Source: Chondrus crispus
Lineage: Eukaryota > Rhodophyta > Florideophyceae > Gigartinales > Gigartinaceae
Direction: 5' to 3'
DNA length: 64,000 nucleotides
Assembly (NCBI RefSeq): GCF_000350225.1
Contig: NW_005178652.1
Location: 271,691-335,690 of the forward strand
Shown: positions 29,706 through 42,429 of the stretch, one piece after another
How positions within the stretch are numbered: position 1 is the stretch's first letter
Layout of the letters: every line of letters begins with the position of its first letter
The notes under the pieces: model-generated
What the model saw: only the letters and a program-made list of their open reading frames with translations
What the model was told of the DNA's origin: nothing
The model's database searches: none
Program-made: the position numbers and the translations under genes

Positions 29706-30779
29706 TTCGCCGAATGGATGTACCCTTCGAGTATACAAGGTCTTCCGTCCCGGGATCCCAAGCCGTTAACCGATAGTCAACACAATGGCAAGCCCACCCG
29801 TATAGGAAGTTTGTAGCGATTACTCGGAAACGTTCTTGGTGCTTGTTCCCGGCGGAGTGGAACAAGCGTATTCTTCTTAAAAATGCCTTAGGGCGCTACC
29901 CCTATATGTGGGCCAGTGCGGGTCTTTCGACTGTGAACTAAATCAAACGTGCCACGAGTAAGCACAACAACTTTGCCTGTAGACGAACCAGGACTTTTGG
30001 TTACTACCGCGAACGGTCCCTGCAACCTAAATCGGCTTGTCCAAACTTGATACGGTACTGCCTCAGAGGGTCTCCCACAACACAAGAATGAAACTGCCTT
30101 CGTCGTACTCGTGTGATTTGTTCACAATCACTCCTCGGGTCACCCTCTTCCGTGCGAACTTAATCAAGGTACGCGACCTTATACACGTATAGTGAGAGGT
30201 TCAGTGTTTAGGCACGTATTCTCTTCACCCAGGGGACCGAAGTCGTACCTATAGGGCTAATACCGAGAGCGTTACCCACACCGCCGACGCACCTCCCGAA
30301 GGCAGAGTGCGGATTGACTAGACCAGTACACTGTGATCCTCCCCGAGGATCAGTAATTCGTCTCTCGACGATTCTTGGTCGGACCCTCGCTCAGGTCAGA
30401 TTTCCAATGGCACCAGCCTTTCACCAAGAGCGAGGGTATGTTCCACTGAGGATTTGGCAGTGCGTTGGCCACTAGGGACTTTCTTCCTCCCGACAAGCGG
30501 AAGGCTCACCCACAGCTCACACAACGACTGCCACGACAAAGCTGCAAGACCACAAAGTTGATTTCCAAAAACTGGGAACTGACGGACCACCAAACTGAAA
30601 AATCGGCTGAAACGGTGCTGAAAACGACGGCGAAAACTGAGAAAACTGAAAAACCAAACTCGAAAGCGGAGACTGAAACTGATACCTTCTTCTTCTGCTT
30701 GACGAGCTGAACAAACTGATACTTGAACGACGGCGAAACTCGAACTTGAACCAAAACGAAGACGACGATCAGCGTTGAA
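29706..30779 (-). other. C1 leader
   Basis: The gag-proximal part (to about 30440) is colinear with A1: conserved block 29752-29801, hairpins, inverted repeats. Beyond GAGCGAGGGTATG the sequence changes to a C-specific TTTCAGTTTT-rich segment, shared with C2 and C3. This marks a recombination breakpoint between A-like and C-like leaders. No gene. Confidence 0.75.
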
Positions 30780-30793
30780 CTGGGCCCATAACC
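30780..30793 (-). promoter_or_regulatory. Primer-binding site of C1
   Basis: GGTTATGGGCCCAG directly after LTR-C ending TATA. Confidence 0.9.
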
Positions 30794-31604
30794 TATAGAA
30801 AGGTCAGCGGGGCAGAGGGAAGAAAGATGGTTGAAGGTTGCTGGTGGTTGAAGGGAAAAGAAGTTGATGCCATTTTACTCTTGGTCGCCAACTATTGGCG
30901 CTACTTATACTCTTCGAACTACATACAATACGAGCCATTAGGGCTGGTCACGTGACTCTCCTTCTTGCACTGGTTGATAATCAAGTGACTCTCCCTGTTG
31001 CACTCTCGGTTGATAATCAAGTGACTCTCCTACTTCCACTCTCCGTTGATAATCACATGACTCTCCTTCTTGCACTCTCGGTTGATAATCAAGTGACTCT
31101 CCTACTTCCACTCTCCGTTGATAATCAAATGACTCTCCTTCTTGCACTCTCGGTTGATAATCAAGTGACTCTCCTACTTCCACTCTCCGTTGATAATCAA
31201 ATGACTCTTCTTCTTGCACTCTCTCTTGCTAATAATTTGGGACCGTTTGAGAGTCAATAATATCTGAATGTACTGTACTGTAGATTACAGATTTTACACT
31301 ACGATTAATAACCACTGTGGCACATACGTCATACGTGTCACACACGTGTCAAATCGAGAAAAATGAAATCTGTTCAGAATGTACTGTAGAGTGCCACGAG
31401 GTACATAACTTACACGTGTCAACACCAAAATTGAAACATGCTCGGAAATGATAGGAAAGTGCAACCGTGTACAAATATGACACGTGTCTACTTTGAAGAC
31501 CAAACATCCTGAGAATGCTCTTGCAATCATTTTAGGTTTCGTCGACGTACACGTGTAATATCTGTCAGGCTTGGAGCTTAGCATGTGGTCGAAGATTTCC
31601 AACA
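30794..31604 (-). repeat. 5' LTR-C of C1 (811 bp)
   Basis: Same length as the 3' copy, with seven minisatellite units (about 30965-31220). The few mismatches to the 3' copy are consistent with a young insertion. Confidence 0.93.
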
Positions 31605-34600
31605 CAACAAGCAAACATGATGTCTAGCTCCTCACAGACATCGGCTCTGGTTAATCGTGCCCCGAAAAATCGGGACATAAACGATTACAAATGCACGAAC
31701 TGCGGTCATACAGGCCATACGGCAACCCGCTGCTGGGGAAAGGATTTGAATGGGCGTCGCCCGGCTCCTCCTAGCGGATATAAACCGCGTATGTCTCAGC
31801 GGAAACAATCTGCATTTGTCACACAGAAACCTGATCCCGACATGGTTGTAAACAGCGTCGACTTCACATGTCTGATGTCGAAAGCTTCGCACACGAACGA
31901 TATGGAGATGTTGCCTTCGTGGCTCGTAGATTCAGCTTGTACAGCTCATATCACATATGACCGATCTCTGTTTGCAACGTATGAGCCACTTGAATCCGCC
32001 TCTGTCCAGATGGGAACCAAGGCTAGTGCAAAGGTTGCCGGCCGTGGTGACGTTCACTTGAAGTTAAATGTGAATGGCCGCATCGAACCGTGCAAGTTGA
32101 CAGATGTATTGCACGTTCCGGACTTTGCGTTCTCTCTGCTCTCTGTCAGTCGAATGACTGAACTTGGACTAAAAGTTGGGTTCGAAAATGGAAAATCCAT
32201 GATCAGACGAGGCTCAACTGTAGTGGCGACTGCGACATTGGTTGGAGAACTTTACGTTCTCGACATCGTCAGTGACATCGGATCTGCACATGCTGCCACC
32301 CTGCAAACGTGGCATGAGCGCTTTGCACATGTGCATTCTCAAGGTATTGCTTCGATGATTCGTGACAATGTGGTAAGTGGAGTCAAACTACTTGGTAATG
32401 AGGCTAACAAAATCAACAATACTGACAATGATTGCATCTCTGAAAAATGTTCTGCGTGCGTCTACGGCAAAGCCACTCGATCTGTGATCCCAAAAGAGCG
32501 GTCCTCGAGGCGGGCATACTTCTGTCTAGACTTAGTTCACTCTGATGTATGTGGCCCCTTAGAGGTGCAGTCCATTGGTGGTGCCAAGTACTTCATTACC
32601 TTCATAGATGATCACTCAAACTGGTCAGTAGTGTACCCTATGCACCATAAATCAGAAGCATTTGAACGATACAAAATGTTTGCACAACTTGCTCAGACTC
32701 ACACTGGTGGCAAGATCAAAGTGCTTCGCACGGATCGAGGTGGTGAGTATCTGTCCACGGAGTTTAAGTCTTTTCTGATTGCAAATGGTACTCAGCATCA
32801 AATGACGACCGCGTACACACCGGAGCAAAATGGCGTGGCCGAACGACTGAACAGAACTTTGGTAAACTTGGTGCGCTCCATGCTAGCGCACAAGAAAGTT
32901 ACAAAGGGGTTCTGGGCAGGAGCACTTGCCAATGCAGTGTACGTTCGAAATCGAGTTACGTCACGTGCCATTCCCCCAAGATGACCCCCTACCACTTATG
33001 GATGAAATCTGTGCCAAATGTTGGTCATTTGCGTGTTTTCGGTTCAAAGTGTTGGTATACATTACCAAAACACAACATCCAGAAACTTGACGCCCGTGCA
33101 AAGGAGGCAATGTTTCTGGGGTATGCTGAAAATACGAAAGCTTACAAGTTGTGGGATGGTGATTTGCACAAAGTGATCGTATCCAGAGATGTTACTTTTG
33201 ACGAGTCCACGGGAGGCAAATCTGGTGAACCGATGGATACAAACGAGGAGGCTACAACCGATGATGACACAATCAACTTGAACATCGATGAGGAAGTTGC
33301 AGAAAATGATGCAGTGGCATCAGAAGCATCATCGCCGGATGAACAAGAAGACTCTGATGAATCCTCCAACTCCTCCCCAAGTGCAGGGGAGGACGAAACT
33401 ACCGAAACAGTTGACCAACACGTAGTTGAGGAAGAAACGATTGATCCGCCAACTAATCTCCGTCGGTCCACTCGCGTTCGCAAAACGCCTGGGGCGTGGT
33501 GGGCAGCAGCTTTGGTGACTGCTGGACTCCTTAGCCACGCCCATTTGATAACGGAAATCCCAAACTCGTACAACCAAGCTATGGATTCTCCAAAAGCTCG
33601 CTTCTGGCAGAACGGCATCGACAAAGAACTTGCTTCACAACACAAAAACAAAACATGGACACTTGTTCCAAGATCTCAAGCATCAAACGTCCTGACGTCC
33701 ACGTGGGTTTTCGGAGTGAAGCAACTTCCTTACGAGTCCGGAAAATTGGTCGAAACTGCAAAGGGATGTCTTGTGGCACGAGGCTTTCAACAAGTAGAAG
33801 GCATCGATTACACTGAAACTTTCGCCCCTGTCATCAAGTTCACAACTATCCGTCTGCTGCTGGCACTGGTTGCGCACTTTGACCTTGAGCTGCATCAGAT
33901 GGACGTGGTGACTGCCTTCCTCAACGGTGAACTTCACGAAGAAATCTACATGGAGCAACCTGAAGGATGCATCGACAAAGTCAAACCTGATTCGGTGTGT
34001 AAACTTTTGAAAGCAATCTATGGTCTTAAGCAAGCCCATCGCCAATGGCATAGTAAGATCGATGAGTTTCTGATCACTGAACTTGGTTTCAACACTACAC
34101 GCAGCGACCCATGTCTTTACATTCGACGTCAAGGCAATGTCATCATGATTATCGCGTTGTACGTGGACGATCTGCTGCTAGCTGGAAGTGACTTGGAGGC
34201 CATATTATGGATGAAAAATGAACTCAACAAACGATTCGATATGAAAGACCTTGGCGAGGCGAAGACTTGTATTGGTCTAGAGATCGACCGTATACGTTCT
34301 AAACACGTCCTGACCGTCACGCAGTCGAAGTATGCCCAAGCAGTACTGAAACGGTTCAAAATGTCGGCATGCAATCCTTGCGTTACTCCGATGGAACAGT
34401 CTCGACATGTCACAATGCAAGTGGCCGAAACTGGCACTGATGACAACCCATGCTTTGAACCATATCGTCAGGCCATTGGATGTCTAATGTTCCTAATGGT
34501 CGGGACCCGCCCCGATATTGCGTATGCCATTGGAAAGTTATCTCAACACTGTGCCGACCCTCACGATTCGCATTGGACAGGTGTGAAACGTGTTTTGAGA

Positions 34601-35128
34601 TACTTGCGTGGGTCCCAGCATCTTGGAATAGTGTTTGGTAAAGATGATCTTGGTACGGAACTTCATGGGTATAGCGACGCAGATTGGGGTGGATGCCTTG
34701 AATCACGGAAATCAACGAGTGGGTACGTGTTCAAGCTTTGTGATGGGCCTATCAGTTGGGCGTCCCGGAAACAAACAGTAGTTGCAAAGTCTACTTGTGA
34801 GGCAGAATACATCGCACTCAGTGAAGCATGCAAAGAGGCTGCGTGGCTTCGCTGCGTGGCTTCGACGCTTCCATGCTGATGTACTTGGTGCGAATTCGGA
34901 TCTAACAATTCGCGTTGGATGATTGCGTTTGCTCAGAACGAATCTACAAATCGTCGCAACAAGCACATTGATATTACATATCATTTTGTTCGAGATGCGG
35001 TGCAGCGAAAACTGGTCACATTGTACCATTGTCCGACAACAGAAATGCCAGCCGATGGTCGCGTGCTGTTTGAAAAGTTCGTGGGCATGGTTGGGCTTTC
35101 CGAGTGCAAAGCTGCCCAAAGCATGTGA
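31605..35128 (+). pseudogene. gag-pol: B1 gag-pol, 3' part (zinc knuckle to RNase H), broken
   Basis: Resumes after C1 at residue about 193. The knuckle CX2CX4HX4C, DSA protease, integrase HHCC and DDE, and RT with YVDD are present. Breaks: (1) a five-C tract at 32973-32977 where B4 and B5 have six, ending the frame at AIPPR with the stop overlapping an ATG (ATGA, about 32981-32984); (2) a 13-bp tandem duplication (GCTGCGTGGCTTC, 34838-34863) in RNase H; (3) a 16-bp deletion at 34920; (4) an in-frame 18-bp deletion at 35056. RT also has R to C in KGCLVARGF. Inactive. Confidence 0.92.
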
Positions 35129-35139
35129 TCGAGGGGAGG
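35120..35139 (+). promoter_or_regulatory. Polypurine tract and hairpin arm of B1
   Basis: AGCATGTGATCG (35120-35131), then AGGGGAGG to the LTR start at 35140. Pairs with CGACCACATGCT at 35153-35164, leaving a 21-nt loop. Confidence 0.85.
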
Positions 35140-36410
35140 TATTGAAAATGTGCGACCACATGCTGCTATCTGGAAAGTGCAAAATCGAGTGACACGTGTA
35201 CATGACTGCACGGTCCAGGCGCTCTCACCCATATCACGACATGACACGTGTAAAATCCCGGATTTTGGGGTTCCGGGGACGAAAGTGGCCTCTCGGAGGG
35301 TCATGCAAATTTGCAAATTTGCATAGTTTTGCCAAGTGGAACCTTGGCCCGTAGCACTATAGACTACACAGTAAATACTGCAATTCTATTGGCCCACAGG
35401 TCTAATGCTGCAAATCTATTGGTCGAGCGTTGTCCACGTGTGCGTCATTGGCCTTGTGATGTACTTGAAATGGCCTGTATATGCCATAATTACGTTGTTT
35501 TGGGGGTTTCAAGTGGTTTGTCATGGTTGTAATGGGTAATTGCATGGGGCCCCGGGCGGGACACATGTATGCCGTGTACACATGTACACGTCGCCAGGTG
35601 GATTCGTGTACGTACACATGTACACGCATCCAGGTGTATGCACATGAGGGTTTACAGTTTTACAGTGTCAGACTGTTTGCGATCCTGCGCGTGTCCGAGT
35701 ACAGTACATGTGAATCAAAAGTACAACAAGTACTTCTCGCGAGAGGAATACAGTTGTGCGATTATTCTGTGTACGCGTCACGCTGTATGCGAGTCTTGCG
35801 TGAGCACGCGCCGTTGCACTGTGCTCTCGTCATGGTGCGCCGTTGGATGCAAGTTCATGACAGTACTCGTGTGATTTACATGTATTCCCATGTGAGTTGT
35901 GTAGAAAGTCTGGATGCACATTGTTATAACTTGCCATAACTATCTGACAGTGCTTGGCGAAATTAGTAAGGTGAGAAACAAGGATACGTATGGCGATTGT
36001 GATATGAAAGACGTTTGCGTTGTTGGAAATAGACAAGGGCCAAGTTGTTCGTTGCACAACAGTGAAGTCTGGCATGACTGGATGCAGATTAGTAAGGTGT
36101 GAAACAGTTGCATGCATAGGGCCATGGTTTACAGTCATTTGGAATGTGTAGAAATAGTTGTGAGCTAATAGTTACGAATCGATTCGTAAGGTGGAAATCG
36201 AACAGTATGGTCGGGCCACAAGAGGACGGCGCTTGGTCGCGCATAGTGGAGTATGGTTTACTGGGAGTCGTAGTAGAGCGATAGTGTAGCACTCGAAGTG
36301 TATAAGTATCGCAGAAAAACGGCTTCAAAGTAAACCTCGGCACCAACTCCTTCACTCACACACATCAACCTGCCTTCCTTCTTTCCCTTGCCCCTCCGAA
36401 CCTACCATTA
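35140..36410 (+). repeat. LTR-B shared by B1 (3') and B2 (5') (1271 bp)
   Basis: Starts right after the B1 polypurine tract and ends right before the B2 PBS. It therefore serves both units of a head-to-tail tandem. Contains the 18-bp palindrome, TATAAG near 36300 and a CAAATTTGCAAATTTGCAT stretch expanded relative to other B LTRs. Confidence 0.93.
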
Positions 36411-36424
36411 GGTTATGGGCCCAG
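36411..36424 (+). promoter_or_regulatory. Primer-binding site of B2
   Basis: GGTTATGGGCCCAG right after the shared LTR-B. Confidence 0.9.
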
Positions 36425-36787
36425 TCCCTCGCTGTCGTTTCACTGCATGAGTCTGTCGTTTTCGTTCCGTTGTTTTTGCCGTCGTTGTCGCTGTCGTTTT
36501 CGCTGCCGTTTCTCGTCGTTCTTTCCGCTGGTCTTCTCGCTGTCGTTGTCGCTCTCGTTCTTGCCGTCGTTTTTGGTTCTGGTTTTCGCTGCTGCTGTCG
36601 TTCTTGCTCTCTTGTGTGAATTGGTTTTGGTCATCGCCCCCGCTGTCTTCGTTGTCTTCGTTCTTGGTTTGGCTTTTGTTCTTGCTGTGGTTCTTGCTGC
36701 TGTCTCTGTCTTTGGTCTTCGTCTTCGTTTCCGCTCCCGCTACCGCCGTCGTCGTCAATCTCGCATTTGGTTTTTCTTCGTTCTCTC

Positions 36788-37459
36788 ATGCAAAGTAAGT
36801 TTTGAGTTTCTTTCCATTTCCTACACATCTAAGTGATTGTCTTTGCACGTTTTGGTGGTTCTTAAGAGCAATAATTCCAAAATCTGTTACTGACGATTAT
36901 CTTCATATTCCTTATTGTGAATACCTGTTTTTACGGGGTTGTGTTAGATCTGCAATTAGTACCGGTGCGCTCTGCGCCTGGGCAGCTGGTCACCGGTCGA
37001 ACGGTTCGGACATCGGAGGTCGTATCTGTTGAGGTGCTTGAGCCTGAGGATCAACCTTCACCTCGGCTCGCGCTTCCGGGTCCGTCCTCGAGTTGCGCAC
37101 CTTTTAGAATTCCTCGTATTCTGCGTTCTGTTCCCGCACCAATAAAGAGAACTACGCATCGACTTTCTGCTCGGAAAGCGGCTGTTCTCGCGGATAAAGA
37201 GTTTAAGCGTGAGCGCAAGAGGAATCGTAAGGTGTGCCCGCGGTATAAGCGGTATTGTAAAGTGTGCGGCGTTAGTGGCAATAGTGCGAAGGCCTTTTAC
37301 GACCACATTCAGTCTAGGTCTCATCGTATTCAAGTTGCCAACGCTAAGGAGACTCCGCGTTGCATCCCTTGCAATCGCGTCTTTGAGTCTCACAGGCACC
37401 TGAAGTGCCACGAGAACGGTGCGGCACACTTGAAGGTAGTTTGTGAACAGAATAGTTAG
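36788..37459 (+). CDS. B2 ORF1: spliced two-zinc-finger protein
   Basis: Exon 1 36788-36794 (ATGCAAA), intron 36795-36947 (153 nt, GTAAGT...TTAG), exon 2 36948-37459; 172 residues. All eight zinc ligands are kept. Differences from B1 include Y to F and K to R in finger 1, N to I beside C141, and G to R before H157-flanking HLKC in finger 2. Splice signals are identical to B1. As in B1, no ATG exists within exon 2. Confidence 0.73.
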
Positions 37460-37631
37460 GGATTTCATCCAAATAAATTCACATATCTGTTCCCAAATTT
37501 CTCCTAGTGCAACTTCATAGTAATCATATCGAATTTCTTAGACGGGTGGGCTTGCCATTGTGTTGACTATCGGTTAACGGCTTGGGATCCCCGAACGGAT
37601 TTTCGAATACTTGAAGTTTATTTGCACTAAA
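37460..37631 (+). other. ORF1 to gag spacer of B2
   Basis: Conserved leader block 37542-37591 right after TTTCTTAG, as in B1; here it reads ACGGGTGGGC, identical to the A version. Confidence 0.55.
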
Positions 37632-40600
37632 ATGGAAGATCAAGGAGGAGGAGGATCCATCAGAATCGACAAACTGACGGACTCCAACTCCTACGTGTGG
37701 AAGCAGAAAATACAACTTCTGCTTGCTCTACGTGATGTTGACCAATACATCGTTGAGGGAAGAGTTCCAAGTGAGGAACGCGCGGAAGAGCGTAAGAAGT
37801 GGATCAGAGGTGACAGTAAAGCTAAAGCACTGATTTGTCTCTCCCTATCAGATGAGCATCTTGAGCATGTACGTGATGTTGATACTGCTCATGAGATGTG
37901 GGAAGCTATTGTCAACGTGTTTGAGAGGCACACTTTGCTGAACAAACTAGCTGCACGTCGTGAGTTCTACACTGTGAAGATGCTTTCCGGTGAAAAGGTG
38001 CTTGTATACATCAATCGTGTCAAGCAGCTGGCAGCCATCCTCAAGTCAATGAGCGTAAACATCGATGACAAGGAGATGGCCATGGCAGTTCTCAACGGTC
38101 TGCCTGCCCGTTTCGAGGCTCTCATCGTTGCACTAGATGCTCTCGGTAATGAGGAAAAGATATTCAGTTTGGACTTTGTGAAAAGTCGTCTGCTGCAGGA
38201 AGAGCAACGAGCAAACATGAAGTCTAGCTCCTCACAGACATCGGCTCTGGTTAATCGTGCCCCGAACAATCGGGACATAAACGATTACAAATGCACGAAC
38301 TGCGGTCATACAGGCCATACGGCAACCCGCTGCTGGGGAAAGGATTTGAATGGGCGTCGCCCGGCTCCTCCTAGCGGATATAAACCGCGTATGTCTCAGC
38401 GGAAACAATCTGCATTTGTCACACAGAAACCTGATCCCGACATGGTTGTAAACAGCGTCGACTTCACATGTCTGATGTCGAAAGCTTCGCACACGAACGA
38501 TATGGAGATGTTGCCTTCGTGGCTCGTAGATTCAGCTTGTACAGCTCATATCACATATGACCGATCTCTGTTTGCAACGTATGAGCCACTTGAATCCGCC
38601 TCTGTCCAGATGGGAACCAAGGCTAGTGCAAAGGTTGCCGGCCGTGGTGACGTTCACTTGAAGTTAAATGTGAATGGCCGCATCGAACCGTGCAAGTTGA
38701 CAGATGTATTGCACGTTCCGGACTTTGCGTTCTCTCTGCTCTCTGTCAGTCGAATGACTGAACTTGGACTAAAAGTTGGGTTCGAAAATGGAAAATGCAT
38801 GATCAGACGAGGCTCAACTGTAGTGGCGACTGCGACATTGGTTGGAGAACTTTACGTTCTCGACATCGTCAGTGACATCGGATCTGCACATGCTGCCACC
38901 CTGCAAACGTGGCATGAGCGCTTTGCACATGTGCATTCTCAAGGTATTGCTTCGATGATTCGTGACAATGTGGTAAGTGGAGTCAAACTACTTGGTAATG
39001 AGGCTAACAAAATCAACAATACTGACAATGATTGCATCTCTGAAAAATGTTCTGCGTGCGTCTACGGCAAAGCCACTCGATCTGTGATCCCAAAAGAGCG
39101 GTCCTCGAGGCGGGCATACTTCTGTCTAGACTTAGTTCACTCTGATGTTTGTGGCCCCTTAGAGGTGCAGTCCATTGGTGGTGCCAAGTACTTCATTACC
39201 TTCATAGATGATCACTCAAACTGGTCAGTAGTGTACCCTATGCACCATAAATCAGAAGCATTTGAACGATACAAAATGTTTGCACAACTTGCTCAGACTC
39301 ACACTGGTCGCAAGATCAAAGTGCTTCGCACGGATCGAGGTGGTGAGTATCTGTCCACGGAGTTTAAGTCTTTTCTGATTGCAAATGGTACTCAGCATCA
39401 AATGACGACCGCGTACACACCGGAGCAAAATGGCGTGGCCGAACGACTGAACAGAACTTTGGTAAACTTGGTGCGCTCCATGCTAGCGCACAAGAAAGTT
39501 ACAAAGGGGTTCTGGGCAGAAGCACTTGCCAATGCAGTGCACGTTCGAAATCGAGTTACGTCACGTGCCATTCCCCCAAGATGACCCCCTACCACTTATG
39601 GATGAAATCTGTGCCAAATGTTGGTCATTTGCGTGTTTTCGGTTCAAAGTGTTGGTATACATTACCAAAACACAACATCCAGAAACTTGACGCCCGTGCA
39701 AAGGAGGCAATGTTTCTGGGGTATGCTGAAAATACGAAAGCTTACAAGTTGTGGGATGGTGATTTGCACAAAGTGATCGTATCCAGAGATGTTACTTTTG
39801 ACGAGTCCACGGGAGGCAAATCTGGTGAACCGATGGATACAAACGAGGAGGCTACAACCGATGATGACACAATCAACTTGAACATCGATGAGGAAGTTGC
39901 AGAAAATGATGCAGTGGCATCAGAAGCATCATCGCCGGATGAACAAGAAGACTCTGATGAATCCTCCAACTCCTCCCCAAGTGCAGGGGAGGACGAAACT
40001 ACCGAAACAGTTGACCAACACGTAGTTGAGGAAGAAACGATTGATCCGCCAACTAATCTCCGTCGGTCCACTCGCGTTCGCAAAACGCCTGGGGCGTGGT
40101 GGGCAGCAGCTTTGGTGACTGCTGGACTCCTTAGCCACGCCCATGTGATAACGGAAATCCCAAACTCGTACAACCAAGCTATGGATTCTCCAAAAGCTCG
40201 CTTCTGGCAGAACGGCATCGACAAAGAACTTGCTTCACAACACAAAAACAAAACATGGACACTTGTTCCAAGATCTCAAGCATCAAACGTCCTGACGTCC
40301 ACGTGGGTTTTCGGAGTGAAGCAACTTCCTTACGAGTCCGGAAAATTGGTCGAAACTGCAAAGGGATGTCTTGTGGCACGAGGCTTTCAACAAGTAGAAG
40401 GCATCGATTACACTGAAACTTTCGCCCCTGTCATCAAGTTCACAACTATCCGTCTGCTGCTGGCACTGGTTGCGCACTTTGACCTTGAGCTGCATCAGAT
40501 GGACGTGGTGACTGCCTTCCTCAACGGTGAACTTCACGAAGAAATCTACATGGAGCAACCTGAAGGATGCATCGACAAAGTCAAACCTGATTCGGTGTGT

Positions 40601-40950
40601 AAACTTTTGAAAGCAATCTATGGTCTTAAGCAAGCCCATCGCCAATGGCATAGTAAGATCGATGAGTTTCTGATCACTGAACTTGGTTTCAACACTACAC
40701 GCAGCGACCCATGTCTTTACATTCGACGTCAAGGCAATGTCATCATGATTATCGCGTTGTACGTGGACGATCTGCTGCTAGCTGGAAGTGACTTGGAGGC
40801 CATATTATGGATGAAAAATGAACTCAACAAACGATTCGATATGAAAGACCTTGGCGAGGCGAAGACTTGTATTGGTCTAGAGATCGACCGTATACGTTCT
40901 AAACACGTCCTGACCGTCACGCAGTCGAAGTATGCCCAAGCAGTACTGAA
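37632..40950 (+). pseudogene. gag-pol: B2 gag-pol, frameshifted and truncated in RT
   Basis: ATG at 37632. Gag, knuckle, DSA protease, integrase HHCC and DDE present. The five-C tract at 39573-39577 ends the first frame at AIPPR with the ATGA overlap, as in B1 and B3. The second frame covers the linker and RT with YVDD to about residue 1106 (KYAQAVL) and is then cut by A3. RNase H is missing from the window. RT carries KGCLVARGF and QLPYES, shared only with B1. Private changes include F to S (SNSYVW) and G to C (LICLSLS). Confidence 0.92.
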
Positions 40951-41147
40951 TAATGGTAGGTCAGCGGGGCAAAGGGAAATCGAAGGACGGTTGATGAGGT
41001 GAAGTTGAAGGATTGGGTACCGATTTACTTTGAGTCGCCAACTTCTGGCACTAATTATACACTTCTGCAATCTTCTAGAACTCTACTACCAAAGACTACG
41101 ACACACATACTACAAATGTATTGGCTCTAACACATGTGCCCGTCTTG
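40951..41147 (-). repeat. 3' LTR-A of A3, first piece
   Basis: 197 bp matching the U5/R/TATA end of LTR-A, ending at TCTTG (41143-41147), the left target duplication of B3. Confidence 0.92.
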
Positions 41148-42409
41148 TAATGGTAGGTTCGGAGGGGCAAGGGAAAGAAGGAAGGCAGGTTGATGTGTGT
41201 GAGTGAAGGAGTTGGTGCCGAGGTTTACTTTGAAGCCGTTTTCCTGCAATACTTATACACTTCGAGTGCTACACTATCGCTCTACTCCGACTCCCAGTAA
41301 ACCATACTCTACTATGCGCGACCAAGCGCGGTCCTCTTGTGGCCCGACCATACTGTTCGATTTCCACCTTACGAATCGATTCGTAACTATTAGCTCACAA
41401 CTATTTCTACACGTTCCAAATGACTGTAAACCATGGCCCTATGCATGCAACTGTTTCACACCTTACTAATCTGCATCCAGTCATGCCAGACTTCATTGTT
41501 GTGCAACGAACAACTTGGCACTTGTCTATTTCCAACAACGCAAACGTCTTTCATATCACAATCGCCATACGTATCCTGGTTTCTCACCTTACTAATTTCG
41601 CCAAGCACTGTCAGATAATTATGGCAAGTTATAACAATGTGCATCCAGACTTTCTACACAACTCACATGGAAATACATGTAAATCACACGAGTACTGTCA
41701 TGAACTTGCATCCAACGGCGCACCATGACGAGAGCACAGTGCAACGGCGCGTGCTCACGCAAGACTCGCATACAGCGTGACGCGTACACAGAATAATCGC
41801 ACAACTGTATTCCTCTCGCGAGAAGTACTTGTTGTACTTTTGATTCACATGTACTGTACTCGGACACGCGCAGGATCGCAAACAGTCTGACACTGTAAAA
41901 CTGTAAACCCTCATGTGCATACACCTGGATGCGTGTACATGTGTACGTACACGAATCCACCTGGCGACGTGTACATGTATACACGGCATACATGTGTCCC
42001 GCCCGGGGCCCCATGCAATTACCCATTACAACCATGACAAACCACTTGAAACCCCCAAAACAACGTAATTATGGCATATACAGGCCATTTAAAGTACATC
42101 ACAAGGCCAATGACGCACACGTGGACAACACTCGACCAATAGATTTGCAGCATTAGACCTGAGGGCCAATAGAATTGGAGTATTTCCTGTGTAGTCTATA
42201 GTGCTACGGGCCAAGGTTCCACTTGGCAAAACTATGCAAATTTGCATGACCCTCCGAGAGGCCAGTTTCGTGCCCGGAACCCCAAAATCCGGGATTTTAC
42301 ACGTGTCATGTCGTGATATGGGTAAGAGCGCCCGGACCGTGCAGTCATGTACACGTGTCACTCGATTTTGACCTTTTCAGATAACAGCATGTGGTCGCAC
42401 ATTTCAATA
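41148..42409 (-). repeat. 3' LTR-B of B3 (1262 bp)
   Basis: Element strand TATTGAAATG...CCATTA. One A fewer than other B copies near the start, so the PPT hairpin loop is 20 nt here (42398-42417). Confidence 0.94.
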
Positions 42410-42429
42410 CCTCCCCTCGATCACATGCT
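42410..42429 (-). promoter_or_regulatory. Polypurine tract and hairpin arm of B3
   Basis: GAGGGGAGG next to the LTR; AGCATGTGATCG at 42429-42418 pairs with 42397-42386. Confidence 0.85.

Larger units (their letters stand above)
24789..31604 (-). mobile_element. Copia-C1, complete C element inserted in B1 gag
   Basis: LTR-C at both ends (811 bp each, only a few differences), PBS, leader, gag-pol and polypurine tract, with the target duplication CAACG/CAACA. The only C copy here with a complete domain set. The C gag-pol is close to family A while the LTR and the 5' leader differ, so the two lineages exchanged their ends. A nonsense codon and an altered RT motif show that this copy is inactive. 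Confidence 0.94.
21726..36410 (+). mobile_element. Copia-B1, first unit of a tandem B pair, split by C1
   Basis: 5' LTR-B 21726-22989, PBS, leader with intron, ORF1, gag-pol in two pieces (24211-24788 and 31605-35128), polypurine tract, and LTR-B 35140-36410, which is also the 5' LTR of B2. Left flank CGACG (21721-21725) is the candidate target duplication of the pair. Gag-pol has several inactivating changes. It shares private substitutions with B2 (for example KGCLVARGF and QLPYES in RT), so the pair is a duplicate of one lineage. Confidence 0.9.
36411..40950 (+). mobile_element. Copia-B2 interior, second unit of the tandem B pair, cut by A3
   Basis: PBS (36411-36424), leader, ORF1 and gag-pol up to CAGTACTGAA at 40950, where LTR-A of A3 begins. 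The remainder of B2 and its 3' LTR should lie beyond A3, outside the window. Shares the C5 frameshift and private RT substitutions with B1. Confidence 0.9.
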
